The notes under the pieces: model-generated
What the model saw: the letters and a program-made list of their open reading frames with translations, nothing else
What the model was told of the DNA's origin: nothing
Database searches by the model: none
Part shown: piece by piece, positions 39,015 to 49,039 of the stretch
Layout of the letters: each line of letters begins with the position of its first letter
How positions within the stretch are numbered: the stretch's first letter is position 1
Made by a program: the position numbers and the translations under genes
From: Rhynchopus euleeides
Lineage: Eukaryota > Euglenozoa > Diplonemea > Diplonemida > Diplonemidae
Direction of reading: 5' to 3'
Length of the DNA stretch: 64,000 bases
NCBI GenBank assembly: GCA_963210315.1
Contig: OY723290.1
Coordinates: forward strand, 1,860,001 to 1,924,000

Positions 39015-40325
39015 ATGCGTCGCACGGCGAGGCTCGGGTTTCACTTCCCCCTGTCCAATCCAAAGCCTCCGGCACCCCTTGAGAGCGATAAACCTTATGG
39101 CGATGCCACATCCTCGAAGGAGATGCAAGCGGGTTACGGGAGACAGTTTGACGGCGGGATGCAGCGGGGCGTCAAATCGCGCACCAAGAGCCACACGGGA
39201 GAGGTCGAGATGGACACCTACGTCACATGCGACGGGGGCCGCATCGATTGGGTCAAAGTCGAATGGCCACCCAAAATCCTCAGGGTGAGCGAAGCATCTC
39301 TCGAGAAGGTCCGAGTCAAACACGGCGTCCCGTGGCCTTCCCTCTATGGGGCAATCGACGCCTTCTCCGGGAGCGTCACCCTGCGGTATATTATCGACTC
39401 GTCACACCCGTCGCTCGCCTCCCTCGAGACGGACGACGCCTGCCCCACCTGCGTGGACCCCGGTCGCAACAGCTCCGTCATCCGCCCCCTCCGCCTCGAC
39501 TTCTCCGTGGAAAAGTTCATCCGCAACTCCATCTACTACCCGACATCGCCCTGGCGGCACTGGCTCTACTGCAGGCTGATCGACATAGGGGTTTACCGCT
39601 ACGCCGCCTCCGCTCTGCTGGACGTCTCACGGCCCTACTTCTTCTCCCCGGAGCAGGTGCATGATCTTCTCCAGGAGGATATTGCAAACGGGGTCAGCTC
39701 TGTTCTGGACATCGGAGCGGGTGCTGGAGAAGTATCGCAGGTCTTTATGGACACCCTGAAGCCCCCCGCGGGGGGTTACATCGCGACAGAGCTGAGCGGG
39801 ACCCTCGTGAAAAAACTGAAGAAGCGCGGCATCTCGGCACACCTTGCTGACACCATCTCCCCTGAGTTTCTCGAGAAGGCTGGCCGGTCCGACTTCGACG
39901 TGGTGCTGTGCCTCAACGTTGTGGATAGGTGCTTCTCCATCACCAAGATGCTCGATGACTGTGTGCGGGTGACCCGCCCGGGGGGCACACTCATTGTGTC
40001 GGTGCCGCTGCCCCTGCGGCAGGCGCAGCACCGCTTGGGGGCGGCGCAGGAGAGTGTCTGGCCCCCCCTCTACAACAAGGAGTGTGCCTGGGAGCATGCC
40101 GCGGCCTGGTTCTCCAAGTTCATCCTGAAGAGGTACGGTGGGTCGCAGCTGACCCTCACCCGGCTCTGCCGTGCGCCTTATATGGCAAGCGGTGCTGCAT
40201 CCGCCCCGCTCAGCGTGTTGGATGGCGCGGTGTTTGTCTTCAGGAAAAACCCCAACCCTCTGTACAGCTCCTTCCACCGCACCCTCCCGGTAGCTGCGAG
40301 GCTGCGGAAGCTGAATATTGTGTGA
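39015..40325 (+). CDS. METTL9/DREV-family methyltransferase (protein histidine N-methyltransferase homologue)
   Basis: The 436 residues carry the DREV pattern. SAM-binding motif I (VLDIGAGAGEVSQVF) is near residue 230, followed by YIATELSGTLVKKLKKRG. The family-specific DVVLCLNVVDRC is near 295-306, and PGGTLIVSVPLPL is the post-motif strand. Upstream, SPWRHWLYCRLIDIGVYRYA and FFSPEQ also fit the family. Animal METTL9 makes 1-methylhistidine at His-x-His motifs; that activity is inferred here. The protein is over 100 residues longer than the animal enzyme because of an N-terminal extension (to about residue 110) without known domains. A later start (Met41 or Met68) or an unrecognised intron is possible there. 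A CT tract lies upstream. Confidence 0.87.
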   Translation: MRRTARLGFHFPLSNPKPPAPLESDKPYGDATSSKEMQAGYGRQFDGGMQRGVKSRTKSHTGEVEMDTYVTCDGGRIDWVKVEWPPKILRVSEASLEKVRVKHGVPWPSLYGAIDAFSGSVTLRYIIDSSHPSLASLETDDACPTCVDPGRNSSVIRPLRLDFSVEKFIRNSIYYPTSPWRHWLYCRLIDIGVYRYAASALLDVSRPYFFSPEQVHDLLQEDIANGVSSVLDIGAGAGEVSQVFMDTLKPPAGGYIATELSGTLVKKLKKRGISAHLADTISPEFLEKAGRSDFDVVLCLNVVDRCFSITKMLDDCVRVTRPGGTLIVSVPLPLRQAQHRLGAAQESVWPPLYNKECAWEHAAAWFSKFILKRYGGSQLTLTRLCRAPYMASGAASAPLSVLDGAVFVFRKNPNPLYSSFHRTLPVAARLRKLNIV

Positions 40326-41442
40326 TGCCCTTTTTTTTTTCCTGCGTGGGCTATTCTGTGTTGTGCTGTGCCTTGCCGCTGTGTGATTGGGAGAAAAAAA
40401 AGGGGGTGTGACGGGGGTCGCCCCTTCCCACCTCCAATTCTACATTCTACTCTACTCTTTACCCCCCCCCCCCCCCCCCCGGCCCCCACAGGATGTATCC
40501 AACCCAACCCCATTGCATGGGTCACACAAAGGGTCCGCAGCAAACAGTTAAAAAATACAGCAGCAGTCTCTCGAGTCTTCCTTTCAGATGATTGTTTGCA
40601 TTGATCGCTTCCACCGGTCCACAGCAAACAGTTCAAAAAGGAGCTCCCTCCCCCGTAGCCCTCGACAAGTGCATCCTCACGGGGTGAGGAGGGGGGGGGG
40701 GACGAGAGGTACCGAGTCACACACTCAGCTCAGCTGATGGGCCCCCCCCCAGGTTGTGGCCAGGGGTGTGCACCAGGTGCTGATCTGATTAGGTGTGTGA
40801 GGGGGGGGGGTAGTGGGTGGGGTGGTCGTGGGTTTCCGTATGTTTTCTGCGGAGGGAGGGGGGGGCAAAAAGGGGGTATTTTCCTGGAGAAGAGTATACA
40901 TGCGGCAGGGGAGGGGGGAGGAGGGAAGGACATCTCCCCCCCCCCCCTAGGCCCCCCAATGTACTTGAAAATTTTGTAATAAATTTTTTTCCGACCCCAA
41001 ACAAGGGTTATTCGCACCTAAAATGGGTGTACCCGCCTCAAAAATATGTCTGGGGACCCAATGAAACCGGTTTTTCACACTTAGTCGCCCATTTTCGTCA
41101 GCTGATTGAGGGTGTGATATGAGGGTTCTATCCAACAAGGATATCAAGGCGGCACTTTCAAAGTCCTGCCAAGGACAGCGCCACGTGGGTGTGTGCTTCT
41201 GATATATGTTATGTCATCATGTGAACCCTCCCCAGCGTGTGCCAACATCCCTGACACGCTCACGAAAAGCATGACACGGAGAAAACAGGTGCCGAAACAA
41301 CCTGCCGAGCACACGGGTGGTGCCACGTTGATCCACGCAGCGATCTCCCATGACAGGAAGCCTTGTCGCCACGGCAGAGTCGCCGCAGACTGTGGGAGAG
41401 GTGTCGCCAGTCACCTTGAGGTTGCAGTGTGTCATCCCATGA
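40326..41442. other. intergenic, no gene
   Basis: Long C/G runs (40461-40480, 40691-40700, 40803-40811, 40936-40948). The stretch beginning AATGAAACCGGTTTTTCACAC at about 41060 recurs at about 41438, where it starts the tandem array. Confidence 0.5.
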
Positions 41443-42480
41443 AACCGGTTTTTCACACTTAGTCGCCCATTTTCGGCCCGAATTTTTGAAAAATCGGTGA
41501 AAAATGGGGGTTTTGCCCATTTTGGGCAAAATCCCGATTTTCATGAAAAAATGACAAAATGGGGGCAACTAGACCCCATTTTAGGTGGTTTTCGGGTGAA
41601 AAACGTACCCTAGACATCCCTGGGGCACATTGTATACCATCCAGGGCCTCTAGGACCAGTAGAAGCACGTTAAAATACGTATTTTTACCCGAAAAAAGGA
41701 CCCTGCAACCACCCTGCACAGACCCTGCACACACCCTGTTACCATGTTGCGGGCACCCGAGAACCCTATAACCACCCAGAAACCACTGGATCTGCCCTAA
41801 AAGGGGTGTATGGGCCTGTCGGAACAGGTTTTCGACACCGAATTGCCCAAATTTGGTCCGATATTTTGAAAAAACTGTGAAGAATGGGGGATTCGCCCGT
41901 GTGGGGTACCAGTCCCAATTTTCATGAAAAAATGTCAAAATTTGGGCAACTGGGCCCCATTTGGGGTGTTTTTCGGGTGAGAAACGTACCCTAGGCATCC
42001 CTGGGGTACATTGTATACCATGCAGGGCCTCTAGGATCAGTAGAAGCACGTTAAAATGCGTATTTTTACCCAAAAAAAAGGACCCTGCATCGATGTTGTA
42101 GGACCCTGCACACACCCTGCAACCATGTTGTAGGCACCCTATAACCCTATAACCACCCAGAAACCACTGGGTAGGCCCTAAAAGGGGTGTATGGGCCTGT
42201 CGGAACAGGTTTTCGACACCGAATTGCCCAAATTTGGTCCAATTTTTTGAAAAAATGGTGAGAAATGGGGTTTCGCCAATAAGGGGTAACCAACCCAATT
42301 TTTATGAAAAAATGTCAAAATTTGGGCAACTAGACCCCATTGTGGGTGGTTTTCGGGTGAAAAACGTACCCTAGGCATCCCTGGGGTACATTGTATACCA
42401 TCCAGGGCCTCTAGGATCAGTAGAAGCGCGTTAAAATGCACATTTTACCCAAAAAGGGACCCTGCAACCACCCTGCACAG
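41443..42480. repeat. three imperfect tandem units of about 375 bp
   Basis: Similar starts (GGTTTTTCACAC / GGTTTTCGACACCGAATTGC) lie at about 41446, 41828 and 42207. Each unit carries ATTTTCATGAAAAAATG, then ACGTACCCTAG and CATCCCTGGGG, then GGGCCTCTAGGA, and ends with CACCCTGCA-type short repeats. The minus strand stays open for 279 codons across two units, but with no domain. Confidence 0.85.
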
Positions 42481-42968
42481 GATTCACCCCAGAAAAGCCA
42501 AAAATGGCCAAAAATGAGGGTTGGTGGGCCCAAAAGTGGGTAAAAACCTCCGGAAATTCGTATCTGGGGTGGTTTTGGGGGTGGTTTTGCACTGGTGACC
42601 TCCAGACCGGAATATTTCAAAAAAATTACAGTTTTTCTCAAGGACATTGGGGGGCCTACCCCCCCCCCCCCCTCCCCGCGCATCCTGGTGAGGAAACAGC
42701 GCACAGGCGAGAGGGCCCCAATCAGTCGGACCGAATAGAACGCATCGCACACGCACTCATCCCCTGACCCTCCCATTTTTTTCCCGTGGTTTTTTTCCCG
42801 CATAAACAAGACTGAGATGGGGTGGGTGGGGGGGGGGTGGTGTATCCTTCGTTGTAGAGAGAGAGTGTTGGTGTGTGCCGCCCACCTCCACCCCCCCTGC
42901 CGCCCTGCTTCCCCAGACCCCACACCACTGCAGGGGGGGGGGGTGTTAAGCGTGTCAGGGGTTGCACG
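42481..42968. other. upstream region of the glycosyltransferase gene
   Basis: C13 run at about 42661, G runs at 42831 and 42936. The gene's frame opens at 42873, but the Met chosen lies 96 bp later, directly before the membrane anchor. Confidence 0.4.
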
Positions 42969-44707
42969 ATGCACCGACGAGGCGTGTTAATCGTCTTCAC
43001 CGCCGCGACAGCCGTCCTGCTCTACCTAGACCACCTCCGGGCGGTGAGCCCTGCCGGGGGGGGTCTTCCGGTCGACGCATGGTGGCTCGGCAACACGGCG
43101 CCCCCACTGCCGCAGCGGCACGCCCGGGCCCTGCTGGAGGAGGAGGAGGCGGACGACACGCCGCCTGCCCCTCCCGTGACACTGCCACCGCCGCCGCCAC
43201 CGTCACTACCACCGCCACCCCACACCAACCCGCCCCGAGAGGTTGCCACCCCCGCCACCACCGACATCGACACCCCCACCCCTCCGCGCCGCCCGGGGAC
43301 TCGGAGGGGCAGCAACACCAGCAGCAGCAAGCCCACTCCATCCCAGCCTCTCCCCACCCCAGCGCGGCGCCCCGCGAAGCGGGGTTCCGGATCTTCCAAC
43401 TCCAACTCCACCTCAGCACCCCCGCTGCAGCGGCTGGAGGAGCTGGCGCGGCGGCGCGCAGGGCTGTTCCTGGGAGGGGCGCCTCCAAAACATCTGCTAC
43501 CGGCATTGGGGGTGGGGCCCCGGCGTGGAGGCGCCGCCGCCGCCGCCGCGCAGCCCCTCCGGCGACTCGCGTCGACGGTGCTTCTCACCTCCGCGCCTCC
43601 GCGCGGTGGGCCTCGGGAGGCGCTGTTTGCAAACTGGCGCTGCCATGTCGAGGGGCTGGGGCTGGACTACGTCGCTCTGGCGCAGGACCCGGAGGCCCAC
43701 GCCGAGCTGGAGTCGCTGCGGGACGGGCGTGGGGTGCAGGGCATGCGCTCCGTGCTCTTCCCACCCTCGGAGTTCCCGGCAGAGGGCTGCGTCGTGTTCC
43801 CCTCGATAGCCCACCTCGTCAGGCGGGGGTTCAACGTGCTGTACGCCAGCTTAGATCATGTGATGTGGAGGGTGCCTGAGGGGCTGTTCGCAGGCATTGC
43901 CGCAGGGAGGTACGACTTGCTTCTGCATGCCGACCGCCCAGACTGCACATCGCGGACGCGGTGCCCATTGCATTGGAAGAGTGGGAGGTGGGCCAGCGCC
44001 GGTCTCCACTTCTGGTCTTCTCGGGGAGGCGAGCGCACGGCGCGCCTGGCAGCCAGCATGGCGGGGCTGTGCGAGAGGGAGCCGCGCACCCGGGGCTGCT
44101 GCGACCCACAGCAGGCTGTGAACCGCGCGGTGTTCGACGTGCTGCAGGCGGTGCCCGGGGGGGGCGTGGCGGCGGCACGGAACCTGATCCTGCGCAGGGA
44201 GAAGCAGCTGGGGGTGCCCCGGACGCCCCCTCCCGCAGGGCCCAGCTTCAGGGGGGCCGCGTTCTGCGCGTCGGAGCGGCGGGGTGGGGAGGAGGAGAAG
44301 GAGGAGGGGGGTGGGGATGGGGTCGGCATGCTGCAGTACTGCATTGTCGACCCCGTGCAGCACCCGTCGGCGCGCCACACCGTGGATGAAGAGAGGTATG
44401 GTGTGGTGGGGGGCACGGGGGTGGGGCGGACAAGGGGCGGGGTCTGCTTCCCAAACCGGATTTAACATGTGTACATTCTGGGTTGTGTCCGCGTATTGCT
44501 GTCATGAGGCAGATATTTGTCACCTTCTCACACACGCCTCGCAGGTACATGGCGTTCCACACCAGCTTCATCGCACAGGACCAGAACAAACAAGGCCGCC
44601 TGAAAGGCCTTGGGCTGTGGGCCCTGGAGAGTGACGGGTCGTGCGGCACTGATGCGACTGCATCCACAGTGGGTGTTGGAGGCGGTGGGAAGTCGGACGA
44701 AGATTAG
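42969..44707 (+). CDS. type II membrane glycosyltransferase-like protein (nucleotide-diphospho-sugar transferase, GT77-like), one intron
   Basis: Exons 42969-44395 and 44545-44707 give 529 residues. A signal anchor lies at about residues 5-21 (GVLIVFTAATAVLLYLD), followed by a Pro-rich stem (about 50-165) and a globular domain, a Golgi enzyme layout. The domain has NWRCHVEGLGLDYVALAQD, a GFNVLYASLDHVMWRVPEGL segment and DCTSRTRCPLHW. The spliced end RYMAFHTSFIAQDQNKQGRL...GLW matches the family's closing H...K...LK..GLW pattern. In related enzymes the central motif reads as an Asp-x-Asp (VLFSDVDVVW type). Here it is SLDH, so the first Asp is missing and metal or donor binding may be altered. 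Family assignment is by motif only. Confidence 0.7.
44396..44544 (+). other. GT-AG intron in the glycosyltransferase-like gene (149 bp)
   Basis: Donor GTATGGTGTGG after GAAGAGAG, acceptor CACGCCTCGCAG before GTACATGGCG. Unspliced reading ends at 44465 with a Gly/Arg-rich tail. Splicing yields the family-like C-terminus and restores the frame. Confidence 0.8.
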
Positions 44708-44731
44708 CGCCCGGTTCTTGCCAGGGCCTGA

Positions 44732-44968
44732 TCACCGAGAATCGAGGCAGGTGCATGTTCGTTCGAAAGCAACGCCCGACCTGGTCTCAGATCGTTTGCA
44801 GGCACCACACGTCCCACCAGGGCGGTGTACGGTGCATCTGCGTGCTAACGTCGCCAACTTCTTCGTTGTTTTCTTGAGTGCTCTCTTGAGATTTGCCACG
44901 CTGTCGGACTCAATGAGCTTCCTGATCGCGACACGTATTTTATCTTGCTGCGGTGTGCGAAAATTCAA
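44732..44968 (-). CDS. small basic hypothetical ORF
   Basis: This 78-residue minus-strand frame begins MNFRTPQQDKIRVAIRKLIE and continues with a Lys/Arg-rich helix (LKRALKKTTKKLATLARRC), then several Cys. Minus-strand text further upstream (about 45330-45210, SFWKDIHSVQEFVHGSTETS) is also coding-like but in another frame after a stop. It may be the end of a decayed gene. No family recognised. Confidence 0.3.
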   Translation of the reverse strand: MNFRTPQQDKIRVAIRKLIESDSVANLKRALKKTTKKLATLARRCTVHRPGGTCGACKRSETRSGVAFERTCTCLDSR

Positions 44969-45429
44969 AAAGACACTCGGTTATTAATCATTATTCAGTG
45001 GCACATTCTTTCCGGCTCGGGCTCATAGGGTGCTCGGTGTCCGCGGACACCTGATCAGAGTGGCTGGCCTGTCGGGAAAAGTGTGGCGACGGGGCAACCG
45101 CAGGCCGCTCCAGCGCTCCAGCGACGATATGATGTGCCATGTTGTATCCGCTTGAGGCGGGGCGCGCAGGCGTGTTCCTGCCTTTGTAATGCTGCATGAT
45201 GCAATCAGCAATCTGCCACTTCTTGCTCTTCCTGCTCGTCTCAGTGGAGCCATGTACGAACTCCTGGACACTGTGTATGTCTTTCCAGAATGATTGCACT
45301 GCCACAGGTGTTGGTAGCGCATTGCCCCCGGCCCGCTTCCCGCCCCTTGGGCATTGTTTGCACAGGAGCCGCTTGTTGTCTGGACCTGGAGCACAGACAC
45401 ACCACCACCTGCAGGAGGCTGTGCCAAGG

Positions 45430-45831
45430 ATGGAGGCGTTCCTTGTGGATGTTGCTACCGGGGAGCGCCACTGCGTCGACATCGGGGTTGATGACAAGGC
45501 AGGCGACGTGAAGGTGCTTGCACACCAGGCGTTGTACCCTTCCGGGCTGTTGCATGACAGGCAGCTGTCTGTTGCGGGCTGTCTGGTGCCCGATGACGAG
45601 CCACTGTGCGGCATTCCAGGCGTGCAGGAGGGGTGCACCATCGAGGTGTCATATCAGCATCTTCTCGACGCGCTGCACAGCGGGGAGAAGCAAGTGTGGG
45701 AGGTCCCGTTGTGCCTCACAGACCCGGGTCAGGTGATAAAGGCTGTCCGTGCCCGCCCCTCGGTCTTCGTCGATGCACATCCGTCTGTGAAGAGGGACCG
45801 TAACATTGTCCTTACAGCTGTGCAGGGGTGA
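45430..45831 (+). CDS. 5' part of a disrupted DUF4116-type gene, with ubiquitin-like N-terminus
   Basis: Starting at 45430 the frame gives 133 residues. The first 75 or so (MEAFLVDVATGERHCVDIGV onward, with a DRQLSVAGCLVPDD turn) have the size and strand pattern of a ubiquitin-like fold. The rest enters the repeat family: DPGQVIKAVRARPSVFVDAH and KRDRNIVLTAVQ. A stop follows three bases into foreign sequence at 45829. The last 18 bp before the break (45807-45824) recur at 46656-46673, where the repeat protein resumes in frame, so this and the next entry were most likely one gene of about 720 codons. Met at 45430 is chosen because upstream text lacks protein character. Confidence 0.55.
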   Translation: MEAFLVDVATGERHCVDIGVDDKAGDVKVLAHQALYPSGLLHDRQLSVAGCLVPDDEPLCGIPGVQEGCTIEVSYQHLLDALHSGEKQVWEVPLCLTDPGQVIKAVRARPSVFVDAHPSVKRDRNIVLTAVQG

Positions 45832-46655
45832 TGGGTCGTCAGGGGAGCGGACCTGGCGACTACGGCTGGCACCTCCACGTGGTGAACCCTGGGGGCCTTT
45901 GCGAACAGACCGTTGAGGTAAGCTACGCTGCACGCTTTGGCTTAAGGTAGCGCATTGCGTGTAGGCTGGATGTATCCCTCTGGAGACCCGGTGTTTCGCT
46001 TAGGCCGCTAAGACCAGTCAGGCTGCACGCGGCGCTCATGAAGCGCGCCGCGTGGCCAGAAGAAACTGTGGGCGGCAACCGTGTTACGTGTTTTTCACCG
46101 GGGCGCGTGGGACAAGTTTACCGCACACGCGCACGTGGGACAAGTTTAACGCACACGTGGATCCCCCGGCTTTGCCTTCCTTCGCCTTCCTACTTTTAGT
46201 TCTTTTTCACCACGATCTTTTGCCCGTCACCTGTTGTTCGACCAGTCGAGCCGCGACCAGGAACGCCTCTGGAATACCCTGTGGTGGTGAGTGTCCGTTC
46301 GTCCTGTTTAGACCAGCCGTTGTTCCCGTCTTCTCCTTTTTACGCCCACTGGGTTGGAGTTGATCAGTCAATCGTTCATCCGACCGCAGCATTATGCGAC
46401 CGGCGCGGTGTTAACAAACGAGTGCATTAATCGTATTTTGTTGCACATTGCTTCCTTCCTTTCTACCTTTTAGCCTTTTCCCGCCAGCCCACAGAGATAG
46501 GAGCACGCTCTCCCTTTTATTGCTGTTCTTGCTGTTTGCTTTTAGCTGGGTCCGCCCCGGCGAAGACCGGCGTCTTCTGGCCGTCTGGGGGGTCTGGCAA
46601 TTGCGCCGGGCTCCCTGGATCCTCTGGATGAGTCAGTCTCTAAACAAAATCAATA
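45825..46655. mobile_element. 831-bp insertion with 18-bp target-site duplication
   Basis: TGTCCTTACAGCTGTGCA occurs immediately before (45807-45824) and at the end (46656-46673) of this segment. Its last bases, TAAACAAAATCAA, are A-rich, like the tail of a retroposed sequence. A tandem pair of CACGTGGGACAAGTTTA.CGCA units (about 46105-46160) lies inside. There is no long ORF. Long target duplication plus A-rich tail indicates target-primed retroposition of a SINE-like or processed RNA. I do not recognise a tRNA-type promoter. Confidence 0.65.
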
Positions 46656-46673
46656 TGTCCTTACAGCTGTGCA

Positions 46674-48441
46674 CGAGTGTCCCTGCAACTTCGAAGACGC
46701 TGATGATTCCCTGAAGGCTGACAGGGAAATTGTACTGGCAGCTCTGGCTGTGCGGCACTACTGTTCAGACTACGTCTGTGGGTGCAGGGAGCGCAAGGGG
46801 TGTCGCCCGTTTGTGCATGTGCACGACACACTGAAGGCTGACAGGGACTTCGTGCTTGAGGCTGTGGGAAGAGACGGATCCTTCTTCGAGTACGCGCACG
46901 AATCCCTGAAGATCGACCGTGAGTTTGTTCCGTCGCTCCTTCGGGTGAACCCGTCCTCACTCGGTTACGTGCACGAATCACTGATGGCCGACCGCGAGTT
47001 TGTTCTGTTGCTCCTTCAGGTGGATACGTCCTGCTTCAGGCATGTACACAAATCCCTGTGGTCTGACAGAGACTTCCTACTTGCGGCTGCGGAAGCCGGG
47101 GACCCAGAGTTGGCACATGGCACCATCTGGCGGAACACGAACTACGCCATGCGGGACGACCCTGGCTTTGTTCTTACCGCCATTCAAGAGCATCGCCCGA
47201 GTTACTTTGATGAGGCAGGCGACAACGTGCGCTGTAACCGAGACATCGTCCTTGCGGCTGCGCAAGCTGGGTACCGTGATGCGTTATCCTCTGCACCCGA
47301 CCTATCGGTTGACCGCGAGCTTGTTCTTGCGCTCCTTCAGGTGGACGGTTGCTTTCTGGATCAGGCACACGAAGCCCTTTTGTCTGACCGAGACATCATC
47401 CTTGCGGCTATGCTAGCTGGGCGTTTTGATGCATTTGAGGACGCACACGAATCGGTGAAGGCCGACCGCGACCTTGTTCTGATGCTCCTTCAGGTGGACA
47501 TGTGCTTTCTGGATCACGCACACGCGTCCCTCTGGGCTGACCGCGAGTTTGTTCTTGCGTTGCTTCGTATCGATGTGTGCTTTCTGGATCAGGCGGACAC
47601 ATCCCTGATGTCTGACCGAGACGTCATCCTTGCAGCTGTGCACGCTGGGCACCCTGATGCATTGCAGTATGCGCACGATTCGCTGAAGGCCGACCGCGAG
47701 TTTGTTCTTGCGCTGCTTCGGGTGGATCCGTGCTGCTTGGGCGATGCTGACGGATCCCCCAAGACGGCTGGACAAGAGGAGGCGGATGGGCCACGATACC
47801 GTCTTGGCTTCTACTCCACACACGCCTCATTGAGGGAGGACAAAGACTTTCTTCGCGAAGCTGTGGCATTCGATCCGCGTCTCCTGAAGCACACAGAGGT
47901 GCTGAAGGCTGTGGCATGTGACCCGTCTCTGTTGGCCACGAAGCACAACCACGTGGAGGCACGGAAGTCTCTGTTCTTCAAAGCGATCCAGAAGCACCCC
48001 CATGTGCTGAAGTACGCACCGGAGCCCTGGAAGCAGGACCGGCAAATAGTTCATGTGGCTGTGAAGGCGAACGGTGGGTCGCTGAAACACGCACACCAAA
48101 CCCTGAAGGCTGACCCAGACATTGTCTTCGCAGCTGTGCGGTCGGACCCGAGTGCCTTGAAGTACGCTGACGGAACCCTCACGACGGACAAGAGCCTTGT
48201 GACGAGCATTCTGCAGAAGATCCCCGGTGCCTTCCCGCATGTGCACGAATCCCTGCAAACCGACAGGGACTTTGTGCTTGCGGCTGTGCAGAAGTGCCCC
48301 CGTCTGCTGAGGCACGTGCACAAGTCTCTGACAGCCGACCGTGAGTTTATGCATGCTGTGATGCAAACCCCGCGTGCCTCGAAGTACGTTGGCAGATCCC
48401 TGAAGCCCACCGGGAACCCGTTCCTGCTTCTCAGGTGTTGA
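46674..48441 (+). CDS. DUF4116-repeat protein, 3' part of the disrupted gene
   Basis: The open frame (590 residues if counted from the GTG at 46669) is almost entirely repeats of about 25-33 residues with the core DREFVLALLQVD...FLDHAH or DRDIILAA...G.PDAL. This is the pattern of DUF4116, a helical repeat found in large families of protists and algae. I count about 18-20 units, alternating LLQVD and AAVQ types. No catalytic motif is seen. Function is unknown for the family; a protein-interaction scaffold is likely. No ATG opens the frame near the repeats, and the first unit (VLTAVHECPCNFEDADDSLK) continues naturally from the frame broken at 45824. An internal Met could allow shortened expression. 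Confidence 0.75.
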
Positions 48442-49039
48442 GGTGACCTGCATACATGAAACGAAACGAAGTGCGAACTGAAGTGAATGAGCCGTTTGTC
48501 GACTTGCTCCCCGGGAGCACTGCGGTCCACCTGCAGGCCCACGCGAAGCCGTGAGCTAACCACACGCTTGTGCGGGCAGTGCCTTCCCTTGTTGTCATGT
48601 GGCCATCCTTCTTTCCCGCTTGATTTCCTTGTTTTGAACAGACTACATACCCATACCCTGCCCTCTGTCACGATTCCCCATGTCGTGCCTGACACCTCGT
48701 TCTCCCGTGTCGTTAGCCCGTCAGACTGGCGTGATGCAGACACGCATCTCCCACCCTAAGTAAGCCTCACGAAGTGTCGGACGTGAGGGGAGGTGCTTCT
48801 GTCGAGAAAGGTTGCGCTAGCCAGACACCGCCTTAAAACTGGTTTCAACACGCATCTCCCACCCTATGTGCGTCTGTTAACCGACTTCTCTCGTTCCTTC
48901 CTCGGAGAATTGCACACATCAGCCGTTCTAACACCAGCAGGGGAAGCGCTTCCCTTTGACCCAACCCTGCCACCTTTTTGATGACAGGTCTCACCCAGTC
49001 AACTGTCTCACACACACGCCCCCCAGCAGGCACGGCGGG
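48442..49039. other. intergenic upstream of the receptor kinase
   Basis: A phrase ACACGCATCTCCCACCCTA appears twice (48739-48757 and 48848-48866), the only notable repeat. No gene. Confidence 0.45.

Noticed and set aside
45807..46673. Reading the interruption in the DUF4116 gene as an intron
   Set aside because: The acceptor-like CCTTACAG lies inside the duplicated 18 bp, but no GT donor gives an in-frame join. The exact duplication and A-rich tail fit an insertion better.
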